Positions 60,242 through 64,000 of a stretch of DNA of 64,000 nucleotides are shown piece by piece. A program made the position numbers and the translations under genes. Numbering within the stretch: position 1 is the stretch's first letter; every line of letters starts with the position of its first letter. Source of the stretch: Corallococcus silvisoli. GTDB lineage: Bacteria > Myxococcota > Myxococcia > Myxococcales > Myxococcaceae. The DNA lies in contig NZ_JAAAPJ010000008.1 in assembly GCF_009909145.1 (NCBI RefSeq), forward strand, positions 434,001 to 498,000, read 5' to 3'. The notes under the pieces are model-generated. The model was not told the origin of the DNA and ran no database searches. It was given only the letters and a program-made list of their open reading frames with translations.

Positions 60242-63200
60242 CTACGCCTTGCGACGGCGCGAGAGCGCCATGGCCGCGAACAGCGCCATCAGCGGCGCCA
60301 TGCCGCCCACGGAGCCGCCCGTGGAGGAGCAGCCGCCATCATCCTTCGGCTGCTCCGTCACCGGCTCCTCGTACTTCGCCACGGCGACCTTCACCTCGGC
60401 GGTGCTGGAGGCCCCGGCCGCGTCCTTCACCGTCACGGTGAAGGTGTAGTTCTCCGCGTTCGTGGACTTCTTCGCCGTGAAGCTGGCCTCGGCGGTGTCG
60501 GCGCCAGAGAGCGTCACGGACGGGCCACCCGTCTGGGCCCAGGCGTAGGTCAGCGCCTCGTGGTCCGGATCCGTGGACGTGGAGGCGTCGAGCTTCACCA
60601 GCTCACCGGGACGCACGGCCGAGATGATGCGGGCCTTGGCGACCGGCGCCTGGTTCACCTGCTTCACGTTCACCGTGTAGACGAACGGGCCGGCGACGGC
60701 GCCGTCCGAGTCCTTCACCGTCAGGCTGAAGGCCACGGCCGTGTCGACCTGGACCTCCGGCGCGGTGAACTTCAGCGTGGCCGAATCCGTGCCCGTGGCC
60801 GTCACAGCGGGGCCACCGACCTGGATCCAGGCGTAGGTGAGGGCGTCACCATCCGGATCCGTGATGCCGGACGCGTCCAGCTCCACGTTGCTGCCCTCGT
60901 CCGCGTCGATGGCGGCCGGAGCCTGGCCCACCGGGTGGCGGTTCGCCTTGCGGACCGTGACGTTGACCAGGTCCGTGGTGGACAGGCCACCGGAGGACAC
61001 GGTGAGCTGGAAGGTCAGCTCGGTGGGGGCGCTGACGTCCGGCGCCGTGAAGCTCGCCGTCGCCGTGTCCGCACCCGTCAGGGTCACCGTGGGGCCGACC
61101 TTCTGCTCCCAGAAGTAGGTGACCGCCGTGCCATCCGGATCCGAGCCGGAGCCCGACAGCGTCACCGTGGAGCGAGCGTCCGCGGCGATGTCCGCGCCGG
61201 CGTTGGCCACCGGAGCGCGGTCCACGTTCTTCACCGTCACGGCGACGGACTTCGTCGCCTTCGCGGCGCTGCTGTCCGTCACGGTGACCGTGAAGGTCAG
61301 CTGCGTGTCCGCCGTCACTTCCGGCGCCAGGAACGAGGCCTTCGCCTTGGTGGCGTTGGTCAGCGTCACGGTGGGCGTGCCGCCCGTCTGCGCCCAGGAG
61401 TACGTCAGGGTGCCGTTGTCGAGCGGGTCCGGATCCGACGAGCCCGAGGCATCCAGGACGACCGGCGTGGGGTCACGCTCGTCCACCGAGGCCTGCGCGG
61501 AGGCAACGGCGACCGGCACCTGGTTCACGTTGGTGATCTTGACGTCCACCGTCTTCGGGAAGCTCGTCTTGCCAGCCGCGTCGGTGACGACGAGCTGGAA
61601 GGTGAGCACGTCGTCATAGTCCACGTTCGCCACGAAGCTCGGCGTCGCGGTGTTCGCGCCGGTCAGCGTCACCGGCGTGTAGCCGCCCACCTGCGTCCAG
61701 TTGTAGGTGAGCACGGAGCCCGGGGCGGCGTCCGGATCGAAGCTGCCGGAGCCGTTCAGGGTGACCGTCGTTCGCGTGAACACGCCGCCGACGATGCGAC
61801 CCTCGGCCACGGCCTGCGCCGGGCCCGGGTTGGCCACCGGGCGCACGTTGCAAGCGCCGGGCGTGGCGCCCTGGTCGGCCTGCGACGGGAACACGGCCGT
61901 GGCGCCGGTGAACTTCACGTCATCCACGTCCAGACCGTAGCCACCCACGGCCACGTCGGAGGCGACGCGGAAGCGGAAGCGCACGTTCTTCAGGCCCAGG
62001 CTGGGGAAGAAGTCACCGAAGTCGATGCTCGCCGCCGTGAAGGCCGGGAAGCCCGCGCTCACCCGCGCCATCGCGGCGCGGCCCTCGATGGGGTTCTGGC
62101 CGCCCAGCTGGATGGCGGCCACATAGCCCGGATCCGCGTCCACCACCGGGTACAGATCCCAGGGGTCGATCCAGTCGATGCCGTCGACCGTGAACTCCAG
62201 CACCGCGCCGTCGTAGGCGGCCTTGGTGCTGCCGAAGTCGTACTCAAAGGAGTGACGGTACTTGTAGCTGATGGTGAAGTCCTGCGCCTCGTCCACCGTC
62301 ATCCAGGGGCTGGTGAGGGTGATCTCCGCCGCGGAGGACGGAGACTGGCCGTGCGCGTACTGGTTGGCCGGCGTGCCGGACAGCGTGAAGTCACCGGAGG
62401 ACGAGAGGTTCTGCGACACCGTCCAGGCAGACAGGCCGGACTCGAAGCTCTCCGTGTTGCTGACGGCCGGCACGTTGTCGTAGTTGACGCGGGGGTCGAA
62501 CGTCACCGTCTTCGCCGCCGTCGGAATCTCCGTCGAGTCGAAGAGGACCTTCAGGCCCGCGCGAGCGTTCGCACCCGACACCGCGGTGAGGCTCACCGGG
62601 ATGGAGAGGGTGGTCTGCGCGCCGCGCGACAGGGCGGGGACGGACACCGTGTTGCCCGCCGGGAACGCCAGGGTGGCCGTGGAACTGGAGGTGCTGATCG
62701 TGCCGGTGAAGGCGCTCAGCCCGCCACCGCCCGTGTTGCGCACGACGAGCTTGAGCCGACCCTGCTCGCCCACGTCCAGGATGCCGTCCTGGTCGCAGCC
62801 GCTCACGCTGTCATCCAGCTGGACGCTGACGACTTCCAGGTTGCCGCCCGTGGAGAAGCTCTCCACCACGCTCAGGTGGTCGAACGTATTGCGATCCGGA
62901 GACTTGGCGCCAAAGCCCATGCCGCGCTTGGCGAACGCCGCCACGAAGCGGCTGTAGTCGGCCGGGTCGTTGGCCTGCGCCACCGCCAGCACCGCGTCGC
63001 GGGCTTCCGTGAAGGTGGGCGCGTTCGGCGTCGCCTTGTAGGCGGCGACGAGGTAGCGCTTCATGCGATCCTGCGCCTCCGGGAACGGGTGCGCGTTCAG
63101 CAGGCTCGCGTAGCACTCCCACAGCATCGTGGCCCACACTTCACCGCTGTTGTGGACCTCGCTGTTGATGGACGTGTCCGTCGAGGTGGAGTCGGCGGGA

Positions 63201-64000
63201 AGCGCGTTGAAGTTGGAGATGTGCTTGAACGTGTAGGCGTTCTTGCTCATGTCCGTCGAGTAGGGCAGACGACGGATGCCGTAGTAGTAGCCCTGGTTCT
63301 TGCCTCCGCTGCTAACGTAGCCGGCGGTGCTGTAGACGCCTTGCCACTGGTTGTTGCCGGGCTTGGTCACGTCAGACGCGCGCACCTGCATCAGCATCGC
63401 GTGGAAGTCACCCCAGCCCTCGCCCATCGAGCGGCCCTGGTTGTTGCTGAGGCCTGCGGCGTTTCCGATGAGGCGGTTGCTGATGTAGTGACCCCACTCG
63501 TGGGCGATGATTCCGTTGTCGAGCGTGCCGTCGCGGTCCTGGTTCGGTTCGCGCAGGAACTTCACGCTCACCGGACCGGTGCCCAGCGCCGCCTTCCATG
63601 CGACGCCCGCCGCCTGGGTGATCATCAGCGAGGGTGTGGTGACCTTCGCGTCATCCGTGCCATTGCCACCCATGGAGATGGGGCTGCCCGGCGCGTTGTT
63701 GACGATGACCGTGGCGATCGCGCCCGCCTGCTGGGCGAAGAGCGACTTGACCACGAAGTTGCACGTGCCGCGGTCGATGAGCGCGATCTTACCGGTGAAG
63801 TAGCCTGCGTCGAACGCGGCGCAGCCTAGCGGGTTGGTGGTCGGAGGAGTCTTGAGCTCCCCTGTCATGTCGTACGCCTGCTTGCCGTAGGCCGCGGAGC
63901 TGGCCTCGTAGACGCCGGCCAGGGTGGCGGGCGCCGTCACGGACAGCTCGGGCGTACCGTCGAACACGTACATCTGCATGCGCGGCGACGCACCGTCCGC
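60242..64000 (-). CDS. M36 (fungalysin-type) surface metalloprotease with PKD-like domains and MYXO-CTERM-like tail (5' end outside window)
   Basis: At least 1,250 residues are visible; the frame is open beyond position 64000. A PA-type insertion comes first (GCAAFDAGYFTGKIALIDRG), then the zinc site HEWGH at nt 63488-63502 in IIAHEWGHYISNRL, with the third ligand region MGEGWGDFHAML. This is the M36 arrangement. A beta-sandwich region (~nt 62800-61860) leads into five PKD/cadherin-like modules (61850-60370), each with an SDPDG- or DPD-type turn and a W residue before QTGG or QVGG. The end GGCSSTGGS, a short hydrophobic helix and RRRKA match the MYXO-CTERM sorting signal, so the protein is probably anchored at the outer surface. 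It may act in predation or development; this is inference. Confidence 0.9.
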   Translation of the reverse strand, partial: ADGASPRMQMYVFDGTPELSVTAPATLAGVYEASSAAYGKQAYDMTGELKTPPTTNPLGCAAFDAGYFTGKIALIDRGTCNFVVKSLFAQQAGAIATVIVNNAPGSPISMGGNGTDDAKVTTPSLMITQAAGVAWKAALGTGPVSVKFLREPNQDRDGTLDNGIIAHEWGHYISNRLIGNAAGLSNNQGRSMGEGWGDFHAMLMQVRASDVTKPGNNQWQGVYSTAGYVSSGGKNQGYYYGIRRLPYSTDMSKNAYTFKHISNFNALPADSTSTDTSINSEVHNSGEVWATMLWECYASLLNAHPFPEAQDRMKRYLVAAYKATPNAPTFTEARDAVLAVAQANDPADYSRFVAAFAKRGMGFGAKSPDRNTFDHLSVVESFSTGGNLEVVSVQLDDSVSGCDQDGILDVGEQGRLKLVVRNTGGGGLSAFTGTISTSSSTATLAFPAGNTVSVPALSRGAQTTLSIPVSLTAVSGANARAGLKVLFDSTEIPTAAKTVTFDPRVNYDNVPAVSNTESFESGLSAWTVSQNLSSSGDFTLSGTPANQYAHGQSPSSAAEITLTSPWMTVDEAQDFTISYKYRHSFEYDFGSTKAAYDGAVLEFTVDGIDWIDPWDLYPVVDADPGYVAAIQLGGQNPIEGRAAMARVSAGFPAFTAASIDFGDFFPSLGLKNVRFRFRVASDVAVGGYGLDVDDVKFTGATAVFPSQADQGATPGACNVRPVANPGPAQAVAEGRIVGGVFTRTTVTLNGSGSFDPDAAPGSVLTYNWTQVGGYTPVTLTGANTATPSFVANVDYDDVLTFQLVVTDAAGKTSFPKTVDVKITNVNQVPVAVASAQASVDERDPTPVVLDASGSSDPDPLDNGTLTYSWAQTGGTPTVTLTNATKAKASFLAPEVTADTQLTFTVTVTDSSAAKATKSVAVTVKNVDRAPVANAGADIAADARSTVTLSGSGSDPDGTAVTYFWEQKVGPTVTLTGADTATASFTAPDVSAPTELTFQLTVSSGGLSTTDLVNVTVRKANRHPVGQAPAAIDADEGSNVELDASGITDPDGDALTYAWIQVGGPAVTATGTDSATLKFTAPEVQVDTAVAFSLTVKDSDGAVAGPFVYTVNVKQVNQAPVAKARIISAVRPGELVKLDASTSTDPDHEALTYAWAQTGGPSVTLSGADTAEASFTAKKSTNAENYTFTVTVKDAAGASSTAEVKVAVAKYEEPVTEQPKDDGGCSSTGGSVGGMAPLMALFAAMALSRRRKA

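Noticed and set aside
60164..63829. A 1,221-codon plus-strand frame opposite the M36 protease
   Set aside because: Antisense shadow of a gene with a verified HEWGH zinc site; product is His/Arg/Gly/Val-rich and without motifs.

Overview
The window is a GC-rich (roughly 70%), densely coding stretch of a myxobacterial chromosome, most likely family Myxococcaceae (Myxococcus, Corallococcus or a relative). The best evidence is a recognisable AglZ (pseudo-receiver plus very long coiled coil, a gliding-motility protein). Other support comes from a Ser/Thr protein kinase, a surface protease with a MYXO-CTERM-like tail (Cys motif, membrane helix, basic end), and many secreted TPR, EF-hand and repeat proteins. 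No rRNA, tRNA, insertion sequence, prophage or CRISPR array was seen. Both ends cut genes: an alpha-2-macroglobulin at the left edge and an M36-type metalloprotease at the right edge.

Left part (1-17 kb). An alpha-2-macroglobulin gene faces an unknown secreted protein. An SDR gene faces tyrS. A 5-formyl-THF cyclo-ligase gene follows a sequence that looks like 6S RNA (ssrS), the classical arrangement. Next come a secreted repeat protein overlapping a Ser/Thr kinase, a 57-residue charged protein, an overlapping DHH phosphoesterase/cysteine desulfurase pair, an AAA+ ATPase with a Fic-like protein whose active-site motif is degenerate, ilvE, a MoxR ATPase and a small membrane protein.

Middle (17-43 kb). 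aglZ is followed by a glycosyltransferase with a huge repeat tail, a DUF4912 repeat protein, and a GH57 branching-enzyme-like protein. Then come an HtrA protease, an SGNH hydrolase, a membrane GGDEF protein with a periplasmic CxxCH heme motif, pgeF, a CpoB-like TPR protein, a LysM protein, dprA-topA, and a TolQ-TolR-TolR cluster. In Myxococcus, TolQ/TolR-like proteins power gliding and AglZ belongs to the same machinery, so the two loci may be functionally linked.

Right part (43-64 kb). A DksA/TraR-like protein, trmFO, a beta-propeller lipoprotein and an EF-hand membrane protein precede the conserved xerC-hslV-hslU-argD run. Between xerC and hslV sits an island of lower GC with different codon use. 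It carries an Imm21-family immunity protein, a DUF4265 protein and a small protein that overlaps it; no toxin is visible. A DUF1801 protein follows. Downstream are a J-domain/TPR protein, an Hsp70 and a TPR protein; the two flanking proteins share a small helical module. Two MaoC-like hot-dog proteins and the M36 protease complete the window.

The most interesting candidates are the orphan immunity island, the AAA+/degenerate-Fic pair, the heme-motif diguanylate cyclase, the Hsp70 triad with a shared module, and the Leu/Thr heptad repeats in AglZ. All family assignments were made by reading motifs; no database search was run.
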